From the NCBI RefSeq assembly GCF_026625705.1, contig NZ_CP113059.1, forward strand, positions 434,001 through 498,000: DNA of 64,000 nucleotides. Reading direction: 5' to 3'. Position numbers and translations under genes: made by a program. Source of the stretch: Pedobacter sp. SL55. Its GTDB lineage: Bacteria; Bacteroidota; Bacteroidia; Sphingobacteriales; Sphingobacteriaceae. Below are positions 1 to 8,560 of the stretch, one piece after another. The notes under the pieces were generated by a model. That model made no database searches. It was not told the DNA's origin and saw nothing but the letters and a program-made list of their open reading frames with translations. Within the stretch, counting starts at the first letter, position 1; the number at the start of each line of letters is the position of its first letter.

Positions 1-489
1 TTAGCTTGGGCTACAGCATCAGAAAGAAACAATTCTCATTTTGAGATTTTACGCTCTGGCGATGGTAAAACTTTCACTAAAATTGGGCAAGTGAAAGGTA
101 CTGGCACAACTGATATTGCCCAAAATTATGCTTTTATTGATAAAGATGCTTTGCCAGGCGTAAACTACTACCAACTTAATCAAATAGACTACAACGGCAA
201 CCCAACACTTTCTAAAATTGAGGCGGTAAAATCTAACGTAGCAGCTACAAACTTTAAAGTGGTAGCCAATAAACAAGACGGGAACATTAAGCTTACCATA
301 TTTGCTGCTAATGAAGGCAAAGCAACTTTGAAAATTTACGATTTGAATGGACGTAAAATTACAGAGCAAGAATTAAGTTTAAGTAAAGGCTATGCTAACC
401 TATCAGTGCCTATTAGTGGCGCAAGTGGTTTACACATTGCATCATTAACTACCGCTACAGAAACAATTACGCAAAAATTTATTCAGTAA
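1..489 (+). CDS. T9SS-secreted protein, C-terminal fragment (5' end outside window)
   Basis: The reading frame is open from base 1 to the TAA at 487-489, so the gene starts upstream of the window. The visible part (about 162 residues) begins with a segment of the kind found just before sorting domains in Bacteroidota cargo proteins (SERNNSHFEILRSGDGKTF, then YYQLNQIDYNGN). It ends in a type A T9SS C-terminal sorting domain with the core IYDLNGRKI and a last strand ending in QKFIQ. Such proteins are exported by Sec and then passed across the outer membrane by the type IX system. The catalytic or binding part is not in the window, so no function can be given. Confidence 0.85.
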   Translation, partial: LAWATASERNNSHFEILRSGDGKTFTKIGQVKGTGTTDIAQNYAFIDKDALPGVNYYQLNQIDYNGNPTLSKIEAVKSNVAATNFKVVANKQDGNIKLTIFAANEGKATLKIYDLNGRKITEQELSLSKGYANLSVPISGASGLHIASLTTATETITQKFIQ

Positions 490-500
490 TTTTTAGCGAC

Positions 501-573
501 ACTTACGAAGTTTTATAAACTTCGTAAGTATTTATAACCAAAGCCAGTTCTTTTCTAGAGCTGGCTTTTTTAT
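501..573 (+). terminator. Double hairpin terminator after the T9SS gene
   Basis: A perfect 13-bp stem (501-513 with 517-529, loop TAT) is followed by a second stem (540-547 with 561-568) that runs into a T tract. The second hairpin has the form of an intrinsic terminator for the gene ending at 489. Confidence 0.7.
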
Positions 574-719
574 TTGTACGCTTTGTGGTCATCTTTTTTT
601 GACCGTACAAGGTTTTGTAAGCGGCACTTAAATTATTTGGTTTCTAGCTTTGTCGAGCTTCTTTAAATTATAGCATAGGTTTTATTAATTGCCCCGATTA
701 AACGGATCCCGGCTTTATC

Positions 720-1012
720 CTATCGTGTGAACACATCTCATTGCTTCCACCTTGAATCCACCTCCAAAAGGGACACATTTTGCTTAGGCGTTTTGCATAT
801 CCCCCTCTTCGAGCTATCGTGTGGACACAAGTCCGAGGGTTTGTCGTCATTCCCGCGTAGGCAGGAATCTTAAAGCGATTAAAGCTTATGTCCCTTGCAT
901 TAGGATTCCCGTTTTCACGGGAATGACGCATGATTCAAAGGAAAGAGCAAAAGATGTGTCCACACGATAGCCTCTTCGAGGGGGCTTACTAATATTTGTA
1001 GCCACACGATAG
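720..1012. mobile_element. Decayed outer MITE-like element containing a nested copy
   Basis: CTATCGTGTGAACACA at 720-735 and the inverse of CTATCGTGTGGCTACA at 997-1012 match at 13 of 16 positions and resemble the ends of the element nested inside (814-970). I read this as an older, degenerate copy of the same non-autonomous family. No target duplication is visible at its outer ends. No credible gene lies between 573 and 1200. Confidence 0.45.
814..970. mobile_element. 157-bp MITE with perfect 16-bp terminal inverted repeats and 10-bp target duplication
   Basis: The ends are CTATCGTGTGGACACA (814-829) and its exact reverse complement (955-970). The flanks are both CCTCTTCGAG (804-813 and 971-980), a 10-bp target duplication. 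Removing the element and one duplicate restores the palindrome CCCCCTCTTCGAGGGGG, so the target was itself a short hairpin. The interior holds two GTCAT/ATGAC-type hairpin repeats but no ORF. It must have been mobilised by a transposase encoded elsewhere. Confidence 0.8.
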
Positions 1013-1182
1013 AAAGAAGAGCCAGAACAGGAGAACTTTCGCAAGTAGTAAGCACTAAAATACGCTCCTAAAACCCATTTCAAAGCTAACACCAAGTGCA
1101 TTGATATTTAACTTTCTTATTTCCAATTTATTAAACAAAAAACTATTTACTTAACTATCAATAAAATACCAATTATTAACCG

Positions 1183-1190
1183 TACCTTTG
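1183..1190 (+). promoter_or_regulatory. Candidate -7 box for the DEAD-box gene
   Basis: TACCTTTG matches the Bacteroidota TANNTTTG -7 consensus and lies 22 bp before the ATG at 1213. No convincing -33 TTG is present at the expected spacing. Confidence 0.4.
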
Positions 1191-1212
1191 CGCCTTAATA
1201 AAAAATGTTATA

Positions 1213-3165
1213 ATGATAAACCCATTTAGTAAATTGGGGATAAGTGATGACGTTGTTAATGCCGTAAAAGAGCTAGGATTCGAAAATCCTACGCCTATTC
1301 AGGAGCAATCTATTCCTGTACTGTTAGAAGGTAGTAACGACTTTGTTGGTTTGGCCCAAACAGGAACAGGAAAAACAGCCGCATTTGGTTTGCCGCTGTT
1401 AGAATTAATAGACTTTAAGAGCAATAAGCCGCAGGCACTAATTTTGTGCCCTACGCGTGAGCTATGTCTGCAGATTGCAAACGACATCAAAAATTTCTCT
1501 AAAAACACGCAGAATGCACATGTAGTTGCCGTTTACGGTGGCGCTAACATTATGCAACAACTACGCGAAATACGCAATGGCGTACAAATTGTAGTGGCCA
1601 CGCCCGGCCGTATGTTAGATATTATTGGCCGTAAAGCCATTGATTTTTCTAACGTTAAATATGTAGTATTGGATGAAGCCGATGAAATGTTAAACATGGG
1701 CTTCCAAGAAGACATCAACGACATTTTATCGACAACACCAGACGATAAAAAAACATGGTTATTCTCTGCTACTATGCCTCCAGAGGTACGTCGCATTGCT
1801 AAAAACTACATGGAAAACCCTGTAGAATTAACTATGGGCACAAAAAACACAGGTAACGTTAACATTGAACATGAGTACTACATTGTAAAAGCTCGTGATA
1901 AATATGCTGCCCTAAAACGTATTGTAGATTATAACCCAGATATTTTTGGCGTTGTTTTCTGTAAGACGAAAATGGATACGCAAGATGTTGCCGAACGCTT
2001 AATTAAAGATGGTTACAATGCTGATGCCTTACACGGAGATTTATCTCAACAACAACGTGATAAGGTAATGCAACGTTTCCGCGACCGTAACATGCAGCTA
2101 TTAATTGCTACCGATGTTGCTGCTCGTGGTATCGACGTTAACAACGTAACTCACGTAGTTAACTACGCCTTGCCTGATGAAATTGAAAGTTACACCCACC
2201 GCTCTGGCCGTACTGGTCGTGCGGGTAAAACTGGTGTTTCTATCTGTATCATCAACGCTAAAGAAACTGGCAAAATACGCCAGATTGAAAGAATTATTGG
2301 CAAGCAATTTACAAAGGCAGAATTACCTACAGGATTTGATGTTTGCGAAAAACAATTGTTCGGCTTAATTCATCGTGTACACAACGTAGAGGTTAACGAA
2401 GAGCAGATAAACAAATACATGTCGAGAATTAACGACGAATTTGCTGATTTAAGCAAAGAAGACGTTATCAAAAAATTTGCTTCGCTAGAGTTTAACCGTT
2501 TCTTAGAGTATTATCAAAATGCACCAGACCTTAACTTAAGCGCCGACGATCGTTTTGATAGAGGTGAGCGTGGAGAACGTGGAGAGCGTGGCGACAGAAG
2601 AGAACGTGGAGAGCGTGGAGAACGTGGTGGTAGAGGTGCCGAAGCTGGTTATGCTCGTTTGTTTATCAACGTTGGTTCGGTAGATGATTTTACCAGAGGC
2701 GATTTATTGAGCTTTGTTTGTAACCATGGTCGCATTAGTGGCAAAGCAGTTGGCAAAATAGACTTGAAAGGTGTTTTTTCTTTCGTTGAAGTTGAAAGCG
2801 CAACCGCTGAAACCTTAATGGCTAACTTTAAAGACGTACAATATAACGGCAGAGAGGTTAGAATTGAAGTAAGTGGCGATGCTCCTCGTAGCAGTCGTGG
2901 CGGAGACCGTGGAGACCGCGGTGGTCGTGGCGGATTTGGTGGAGAGAGAAGAGGCGGTGGCGAGCGTCGTGGTGGTTACGGTGGCGACAGAAGAGGCGGC
3001 GAGCGTTCTGGTAGCGGAAGAAGAGATAGAGGAGAACGTAGCGAACGTTCTGGCGGCGGAAACAGCGAGGGCGGTTTCAGAGATTTCTCTGGCCGTAGCC
3101 GAGAAGAAAGAAGCGCAGGTAGCGGAAGACGTGAAGGCGGAGAGCGTTCTAGACGTAGGTCTTAG
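1213..3165 (+). CDS. DEAD-box ATP-dependent RNA helicase with DbpA-like domain and RGG tail
   Basis: 650 residues with the helicase motifs in order: Q motif around 22-35, AQTGTGKT (48-55), PTREL (80-84), DEAD (154-157), SAT (185-187), ARGID (304-308) and HRSGRTGR (329-336). An Arg/Gly/Glu repeat (about 449-475) leads to a DbpA/CsdA-type RNA-binding domain (about 486-560) and a long Arg/Gly/Ser tail to the end. This is the layout of DeaD/CsdA-like helicases that remodel RNA in ribosome assembly and cold adaptation, in the cytoplasm. The RGG-rich tail should add nonspecific RNA binding. The ATG at 1213 is preceded by no Shine-Dalgarno, as usual here. Monocistronic, with its own terminator. Confidence 0.93.
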   Translation: MINPFSKLGISDDVVNAVKELGFENPTPIQEQSIPVLLEGSNDFVGLAQTGTGKTAAFGLPLLELIDFKSNKPQALILCPTRELCLQIANDIKNFSKNTQNAHVVAVYGGANIMQQLREIRNGVQIVVATPGRMLDIIGRKAIDFSNVKYVVLDEADEMLNMGFQEDINDILSTTPDDKKTWLFSATMPPEVRRIAKNYMENPVELTMGTKNTGNVNIEHEYYIVKARDKYAALKRIVDYNPDIFGVVFCKTKMDTQDVAERLIKDGYNADALHGDLSQQQRDKVMQRFRDRNMQLLIATDVAARGIDVNNVTHVVNYALPDEIESYTHRSGRTGRAGKTGVSICIINAKETGKIRQIERIIGKQFTKAELPTGFDVCEKQLFGLIHRVHNVEVNEEQINKYMSRINDEFADLSKEDVIKKFASLEFNRFLEYYQNAPDLNLSADDRFDRGERGERGERGDRRERGERGERGGRGAEAGYARLFINVGSVDDFTRGDLLSFVCNHGRISGKAVGKIDLKGVFSFVEVESATAETLMANFKDVQYNGREVRIEVSGDAPRSSRGGDRGDRGGRGGFGGERRGGGERRGGYGGDRRGGERSGSGRRDRGERSERSGGGNSEGGFRDFSGRSREERSAGSGRREGGERSRRRS

Positions 3166-3178
3166 TATTCAGTATATA

Positions 3179-3218
3179 AAACAAAAAGTCCCGTTAGTTT
3201 AACGGGACTTTTTGTTTT
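3179..3218 (+). terminator. Intrinsic terminator of the helicase gene
   Basis: A perfect long stem (about 3179-3196 with 3200-3217, loop GTT) with a GC core TCCCGTTA and flanking A and T tracts lies 14 bp after the stop. The symmetric A/T flanks could make it work in both directions. Confidence 0.85.
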
Positions 3219-3243
3219 ATAGGCAATTCGGTTAAAACATTTC

Positions 3244-3341
3244 GTCATCCCGAATTTATTTCGGGATCGTAATGCAATAGCAAGATAAGAATCCAAATTT
3301 CTTATATCTTCTTTAGGATTCCCGCCTACGCGGGAATGACG
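3244..3341. repeat. Paired GTCAT/ATGAC hairpin repeats (REP-like)
   Basis: TCATCCCGAATTTATTTCGG forms one hairpin and GATTCCCGCCTACGCGGGAA followed by TGACG forms another. The same hairpin types occur in the interior of the MITE at 814-970. This is non-coding filler between the helicase terminator and the next gene. Confidence 0.6.
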
Positions 3342-3422
3342 CAAAGAATTATTAAACTACTGAACCGGCCGAGCTTTTATTTCACTTGCTTTTAAATAAA
3401 CCTTTGCTCCTTTTTTGTTAAC

Positions 3423-3692
3423 TTAGTATTTACGGTTTTTACCGTCAATATAAACATTTGAGCCATCTGGCGCCATCTTGCCTTTGTAGGTTTGGTCAGC
3501 AACTTTAGCACCACCTTTCACAGCCACTTCGGCAGTTTTATTGCCTACTGCTGTTGCGCCCTTTTCTACAGCCTTACCTGTTTTTTGAATGGCTTTTCCT
3601 ACTTCTGTTTTTTTCTCTTGTGCATTTACACTAATTGAAAACAAGGTAACTACCACTGCTGCAGCAAAACCTAATAAATATCTCTTTTTCAT
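3423..3692 (-). CDS. Small exported protein of unknown function
   Basis: 89 residues. Residues 1-24 are a Sec signal peptide (MKKRYLLGFAAAVVVTLFS, cleavage after SVNA). The mature part is short, Lys/Ala/Gly-rich and weakly repetitive (KTGKAVEKGATAVGNKTAEVA), ending in NVYIDGKNRKY. Such sequences are usually periplasmic and extended. I do not recognise a named family. It has no close operon partner: gpsA ends 71 bp upstream on the same strand. Confidence 0.7.
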   Translation of the reverse strand: MKKRYLLGFAAAVVVTLFSISVNAQEKKTEVGKAIQKTGKAVEKGATAVGNKTAEVAVKGGAKVADQTYKGKMAPDGSNVYIDGKNRKY

Positions 3693-3762
3693 TTCATTAA
3701 AGTTTATAATGAGTAGAGAACAAATAAGAAAGCGTTTGGTTTGGAACGTTGAAGGTAGAGAT

Positions 3763-4764
3763 TTAGCTCAACTTATCAGTTAGCAATTTCATCTCTACAT
3801 GAGGAGATTTCCTTTCGTATAAGATTTGGTAAACGGCCTCGCTAATTGGCATATCTACCTTGTATTTCTCATTAATTAGGTGCATAGAGTTTGCTGCATA
3901 GTAACCTTCGGCAATCATATTCATTTCTAACTGTGCAGATTTTACAGTATAGCCCTTTCCTATCATGTTACCGAAAGTTCTATTTCTGCTAAATTGCGAA
4001 TAGGCGGTAACCATTAAATCGCCCAGATAGGCAGATTCTTTAATATCTCTTGCTATTGGATGTACTACACCAACAAACCTTTCAATTTCGCGGATGGCAT
4101 TTGAAATGAGTACAGCCTGAAAATTATCGCCATAGCCAACGGCATGGCAAATTCCACTAGCCACCGCATAAATGTTTTTCAATACCGCAGCATACTCGGT
4201 GCCAAAAATATCATCAGAAATATTAGTTTTGATGTATCGAGTATTCAAATATCCAGCAAATGTAGCTGCTACATTTACATCCGTACAGGCAATGGTTAGA
4301 TAAGAAAGCTTCTCTAAAGCCACTTCTTCTGCGTGGCAAGGCCCGCTAATTACCAAAATATCTTCATAAGGCAATTCGTATTTCTCATGTAAAAAATCGC
4401 CAATAATCAAATTGTCTTCTGGTACAATTCCTTTAATTGCCGAAATTACCTTTTTGCCTTTTAATTGTGCTGGCGTAATATCTTTAAGCGTATCTTTCAG
4501 AAATGCAGCTGGCACGTTCAGTATCACGCAGTCGGCTTCGGAAATGACCTGAGCAATGTCTGAAGAAACATTTTCTGATTTTAGTTTTATCTCAACCGCA
4601 CTTAAATAACTCGGATTGTGTTTGTAATTTCTGATATGAGCAATAGCTTCTTCATTCCGCATCCACCAAAAAATTTCTTTATCTCTTTCGTTATCGGAAA
4701 GCATTTTGATGATGGCGGTTGCCCAACTTCCACCACCAATCATGGCTATTTTAGGTAAACTCAT
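3763..4764 (-). CDS. gpsA: NAD(P)-dependent glycerol-3-phosphate dehydrogenase
   Basis: 333 residues, the usual length. The N-terminal Rossmann motif is IGGGSWATA (8-16), a variant of the family's GxGxWGTA. It is followed by LNVPAAF, by AIKGI and by the substrate-binding ISGPCHAEE segment. The C-terminal all-helical half carries the conserved GYGDNFQA and GDLMVT pieces. It makes sn-glycerol 3-phosphate from dihydroxyacetone phosphate for phospholipid synthesis, in the cytoplasm. It lies 125 bp downstream of the adaptor gene on the same strand, so it may be read through from that transcript, but the two functions are not linked. Confidence 0.93.
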   Translation of the reverse strand: MSLPKIAMIGGGSWATAIIKMLSDNERDKEIFWWMRNEEAIAHIRNYKHNPSYLSAVEIKLKSENVSSDIAQVISEADCVILNVPAAFLKDTLKDITPAQLKGKKVISAIKGIVPEDNLIIGDFLHEKYELPYEDILVISGPCHAEEVALEKLSYLTIACTDVNVAATFAGYLNTRYIKTNISDDIFGTEYAAVLKNIYAVASGICHAVGYGDNFQAVLISNAIREIERFVGVVHPIARDIKESAYLGDLMVTAYSQFSRNRTFGNMIGKGYTVKSAQLEMNMIAEGYYAANSMHLINEKYKVDMPISEAVYQILYERKSPHVEMKLLTDKLS

Positions 4765-4888
4765 GTTTATTATTATTTAGGCTAGTTATCTTTCTTAAAC
4801 AAGGGATAAAAACAAAAGGTTTAAAAAAATGCGATGTGCACTTCTTTAAACCTTTGCAAAAATAATTAAATATTATGATTTGTGATGC

Positions 4889-6238
4889 TTACTTTTTATC
4901 TCCAGAAGTAAACAGCTTATCCTTAGTAGTTTTTTCTACTTTCAGGCCATCTTTAAGTTTATTTTGGATAGCAGAATAAGGTCCAGATACAATTTCTTGC
5001 CCCGCTTTAAGACCTGTTTTAACAATAATAAACTGATCGTTTTGAATACCGGTGGTTACTTCTGCTTTTTTAACCGTAGAAGCCTTAGCATCAAACAGAT
5101 AAACGTACTGTTTTACCTGTTTATCACTAAGTTTACTTTTTTGCTTTTCCGCATCATCTTGCGAAGTTCCCTTGTCAGCATCAGATTTGGCATCCGTAAA
5201 AACAGCCTGTATGGGCACTGCCATTCCTTTTACCGTTTCACTTTCAATATCAACCGTTGCCGAAAGCCCTGGCCTAAACGGCGATGGCAAATCTTTTGCA
5301 CCACCTTTTACCGAGTTATATGATTCTGCCAATAGTCTTACTTTTACAGAGAAGTTGGTTACTTGATCTACCGAAGTGGTGGCAGTACCTACTGCGGTAG
5401 ACGAACTAGCAATTTCAGTTACCAAGCCTCTAAATTTTTTGCCGGCAAAGGCATCTACTTCTACGGTAGCGCTATCGCCTAAGCTCACTCGGTTAATGTC
5501 ATTCTCGTTTACATCTACATTTACCTCCATGCTGGTTAAGTTAGAAATACGCATAATCTCTGTACCTGCCATTTGCGAAGTACCCAAAATACGATCGCCA
5601 AGCTCAATTGAAAGCTTAGAAACTACACCATCAACCGGAGCATAAATAGTGGTTCTTGCTAAGTTCGCACCTGCTTCTTTCACGCTTGCACCAGTTTGCT
5701 CTAAGTTAAACTTAGCACCAGTTACACCTTCTTTTGCACTGGCCAAGGTAGATTTTGCAGTCAAGTAAGTTGCTTTAGCATTATCAAACTCTGCTGCCGA
5801 TATTACTTTTTTATTGTATAACTCTACATTACGTTTATAGGTTGCTTCTGCATTTACGAAGTTGGCTTCTGCTTGTACCAATTGCTGTTGAGCCGAAGCT
5901 ACACTTGCTTTTTGGGCATTATAAGAAGCAACTGTACGCTCGTAGCTAGATTGTAAAATATCCGGACGTACTTTACACAGCAACTGCCCTTTCTTTACCA
6001 CATCTCCTTCTTTTACCAAAAGTTCAGTTACCTCACCAGAAACTTCGGAGCTTAGTTTAACTTCTGTTTCTGGCTGTATTTTACCACTTGCAGTTACCGT
6101 TTCTATTACTGTTTTATCTCCTACTTTTTCTACTGTCACTTTTTCCGCATTCTCCTTACCAATTACACCTGTAACTTTTAAGATAACGATTAGCAGTATC
6201 ACAGCTACTGCTCCTATTAAAATGTGTTTTAACTTCAT
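4889..6238 (-). CDS. Periplasmic adaptor (membrane-fusion protein, MacA-like) of a tripartite efflux system
   Basis: 449 residues. One N-terminal membrane anchor (about 5-25) is followed by a lipoyl/barrel-sandwich half (ASGKIQPETEVKLSSEVSGEV), a long coiled-coil hairpin (about 105-195, rich in Ala/Gln), the second lipoyl half (TIYAPVDGVVSKL) and beta-barrel and membrane-proximal domains. This is the layout of MacA/HlyD-type adaptors that join an inner-membrane pump to TolC. A TolC gene lies 67 bp upstream on the same strand. The pump itself (MacB-type ABC or similar) is not next to it: gpsA follows instead. The partner must be encoded elsewhere. Confidence 0.88.
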   Translation of the reverse strand: MKLKHILIGAVAVILLIVILKVTGVIGKENAEKVTVEKVGDKTVIETVTASGKIQPETEVKLSSEVSGEVTELLVKEGDVVKKGQLLCKVRPDILQSSYERTVASYNAQKASVASAQQQLVQAEANFVNAEATYKRNVELYNKKVISAAEFDNAKATYLTAKSTLASAKEGVTGAKFNLEQTGASVKEAGANLARTTIYAPVDGVVSKLSIELGDRILGTSQMAGTEIMRISNLTSMEVNVDVNENDINRVSLGDSATVEVDAFAGKKFRGLVTEIASSSTAVGTATTSVDQVTNFSVKVRLLAESYNSVKGGAKDLPSPFRPGLSATVDIESETVKGMAVPIQAVFTDAKSDADKGTSQDDAEKQKSKLSDKQVKQYVYLFDAKASTVKKAEVTTGIQNDQFIIVKTGLKAGQEIVSGPYSAIQNKLKDGLKVEKTTKDKLFTSGDKK

Positions 6239-6305
6239 AATTATTTAATATGTTTATCCTTAATAAGGCAGGACAAGTTGTGGTTTATTCTTTAATGTTT
6301 AATAT

Positions 6306-7649
6306 TTAAAATACAATTTGTTTACCTAAATAATAATCTATTACTTTTGATTTGAACAACAGATCATATTTAGCCTGTATCATATCAATTTCGGCTTTGT
6401 TTCTATTTGTTTGCGCAGTACTAAACTCTACCGAGTTAGCTAAGCCTACGTTATAGCGTTGCTCAATCACAAAAAATGCATCTTTCTGCGCAGCAAAAGC
6501 ATTTGTTGTAGATTGGTATCTACTTTCTGCAGCCCTTAAATCGGCAACTGCCTGAAAAATAACTTTGTTAAGATTATTTTTTGACAACTGCTCATTAACC
6601 TGTGCATTTTGATAATTGATTTTTGCTCTTCTCACATTTGAACGAGCTTGAAAACCATTAAAAACTGGAATAGAGAGGCTAAATCCAATAAACTGGTTAA
6701 AGTTGTCTTGTATTTGGTCGTAAAACGTTCGGCCCGTAAGCGCCGAAAAGCGACTAGAATAGTTAGAGCCTAAACCACCACCAAATGACAGGCGAGGAAA
6801 GTAAGTAGCACGAGCAACATTGATACTCCTTTGTGCTGCTTGCGACCTTAATGATGCCAGCTTAATATCTGGAAAGGCATTCAAAGCAGCAGCCACCACC
6901 TCTGGCGCACTTTCGCTATTCTTTGCGATAGTTATTGCGTCTATTACTGGAGCCTGTGCCTCAAATTTATTATCAGATGGCAATTCCATTAGCTGATTTA
7001 ATGTTAAGTAAGATATTGCCAAATTATTTTGGGCATTGGTTACATCCAATTCGGAAATAGCAACCTGCGATTTAGCTTGAGAAACGTCTGCCAAAGTCTT
7101 ATTGCCCACGTCCAACAACTGTTGCTGTTGGTTTAACGTTTGCTTTGCCACCACCAACTGCGCTTCTGCAGCTTTCAACAGATCTTTATTAAATAAAATT
7201 TGCATGTAAGAAGTAACTACTTGCAATATCAAGTCGTTTTTAATCTTCTCCACGTTAGCAATATCTGCAGCTAACAACAACTTGTTTTGTTTAATCTGGT
7301 TAATTTTTTGCCCTCCTGCAAACAGATCTACGCTTCCATTAAGACTTCCACTAACGCCATCAAACCTTTGGCTAATAAATTGATTGGTAGAGGGATCTAT
7401 ACTTCTACCGAAATTCCTACTAGCATTTGCATTACCGCTTATTGTAGGCAGTAAAGCATACTTAGATTGACTGTAAGTTTCGTCGGCGAGTGCTGCGCTA
7501 AACTGCGCCTGCTTAACCTGTAGGTTATTACTTAGCGTCTTATCTATCGCTTGCTGAATAGTAATTACTTCTTGGGCCGAGGCAGTAAAACCTGCTACGG
7601 ACAGGGCAAACGCCGCAAACAAAAAGTTTATTTTGGAAGATTGTCTCAT
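6306..7649 (-). CDS. TolC-family outer membrane efflux protein
   Basis: 447 residues. A signal peptide is followed by ITIQQAIDKTLSNNLQVKQAQ and two Ala/Gln-rich helical repeats, the hallmark of outer membrane efflux factors, with the second repeat near AESRYQSTTNAFAAQ and the conserved NxAEIDMIQAKYDLLF at the end. It forms a trimeric outer membrane and periplasmic channel. It is the first gene of the tolC-adaptor pair and is transcribed away from the deacetylase gene at 7733. Confidence 0.9.
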   Translation of the reverse strand: MRQSSKINFLFAAFALSVAGFTASAQEVITIQQAIDKTLSNNLQVKQAQFSAALADETYSQSKYALLPTISGNANASRNFGRSIDPSTNQFISQRFDGVSGSLNGSVDLFAGGQKINQIKQNKLLLAADIANVEKIKNDLILQVVTSYMQILFNKDLLKAAEAQLVVAKQTLNQQQQLLDVGNKTLADVSQAKSQVAISELDVTNAQNNLAISYLTLNQLMELPSDNKFEAQAPVIDAITIAKNSESAPEVVAAALNAFPDIKLASLRSQAAQRSINVARATYFPRLSFGGGLGSNYSSRFSALTGRTFYDQIQDNFNQFIGFSLSIPVFNGFQARSNVRRAKINYQNAQVNEQLSKNNLNKVIFQAVADLRAAESRYQSTTNAFAAQKDAFFVIEQRYNVGLANSVEFSTAQTNRNKAEIDMIQAKYDLLFKSKVIDYYLGKQIVF

Positions 7650-7732
7650 AAATTTAGTTCACAATTATAAATAAACAGCAAGTGGTTTTCTGTAAATTTT
7701 AAAGTACACACCTTAAATATTACTTTTACAAC

Positions 7733-8398
7733 ATGTACACCGTTAGGCCACCTTTTTTTCTTAAATGGTTTTACCCCAATTTAATTTGGAATAGAGAGCG
7801 TAAAGATACCAAAGAAAAAATCGTTTACCTTACCTTTGACGATGGACCAATACCAAATGTTACAGACTTTGTACTAAATACCTTAAATAGCTTTGGCGTT
7901 AAAGCTACTTTTTTTTGTATTGGCGATAACATACAAAAGCATCCGCAAGTATTTGAACGCATTAAAAACGAAGGCCACGCCATTGGAAACCACACTTACA
8001 ACCACCTCAAAGGCTGGAAAACTGATGATAACACCTACGTAAATAATTTTTGGAAATGCCAAGAATTAACCGGAACCAATTTGTTTCGCCCACCGTACGG
8101 AAGGATTAAGAAAAGCCAAATAAGGCAATTGGTTACGAGTTATGAGTTACGAGTTGCAAGCTCGCAACCCACAACCAGCAACTCAAAACTCAAGATTGTA
8201 ATGTGGGATGTACTAAGTGGCGATTTCGACCTTAAATTATCTCCAGAAAAATGTTATCAGAACGTGATTAAGAATACAAGAAACGGCTCCATCATTGTAT
8301 TTCACGATAGTTTAAAAGCTTGGGATCGGCTAGCGTATGCTTTACCAAGAGCTATTGAATTTCTGTTGAAAGAAGGTTATGGATTTAAAACCTTGTAG
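7733..8398 (+). CDS. Polysaccharide deacetylase family protein (NodB domain) with an in-frame repeat insertion
   Basis: 221 residues. NodB motifs are clear: TFDDGP (34-39, with the catalytic and metal aspartates), HTYNH (87-91, metal histidines) and RPPYG (119-123). The last motifs MWDVLSGDFD and IIVFHDS are also present. The family removes N-acetyl groups from polysaccharides such as peptidoglycan or chitin-like chains. There is no signal peptide, but the N-terminal PPFFLKWFYP could anchor it. Residues about 134-152 do not belong to the fold. They are encoded by a palindromic GAGTT-type repeat (8133-8194) that keeps the frame. The insertion sits in a loop before the MWD strand, so the enzyme may still work. 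Confidence 0.85.
   Translation: MYTVRPPFFLKWFYPNLIWNRERKDTKEKIVYLTFDDGPIPNVTDFVLNTLNSFGVKATFFCIGDNIQKHPQVFERIKNEGHAIGNHTYNHLKGWKTDDNTYVNNFWKCQELTGTNLFRPPYGRIKKSQIRQLVTSYELRVASSQPTTSNSKLKIVMWDVLSGDFDLKLSPEKCYQNVIKNTRNGSIIVFHDSLKAWDRLAYALPRAIEFLLKEGYGFKTL
8133..8194. repeat. Palindromic GAGTT repeat inside the deacetylase coding sequence
   Basis: Left-hand units GAGTTATGAGTTACGAGTTGC (split by base 8152) are mirrored by GCAACTCAAAACTC on the right. The type resembles the ATGAG/CTCAT intergenic repeat at 22052-22108. About 60 bp, so the frame is maintained. Confidence 0.6.
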
Positions 8399-8560
8399 CA
8401 GATTACATCATAAAGACTTAGCTTACAGACGTTCTTCTGATGACCTTTAAAGATGACTATAAATAATTTAAGTTTAAATTGTGGATTTAGCACTTTTTTC
8501 TCATCCTTAACATTAAAATCACAAACAACCATTATTTTAGCTTTTTAATCAAACTTAATT

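Noticed and set aside
698..1101. Two minus-strand ORFs of 77 and 71 residues in the 5' intergenic region
   Set aside because: They run through the MITE ends and hairpin repeats. The translated text is repeat-derived (for example RHSRENGNP, a common translation of GTCATTCCCG repeats).
2873..3202. 109-residue plus-strand ORF inside the helicase gene
   Set aside because: It is the +1 frame of the RGG-coding repeats, giving low-complexity Val/Ala/Glu sequence.
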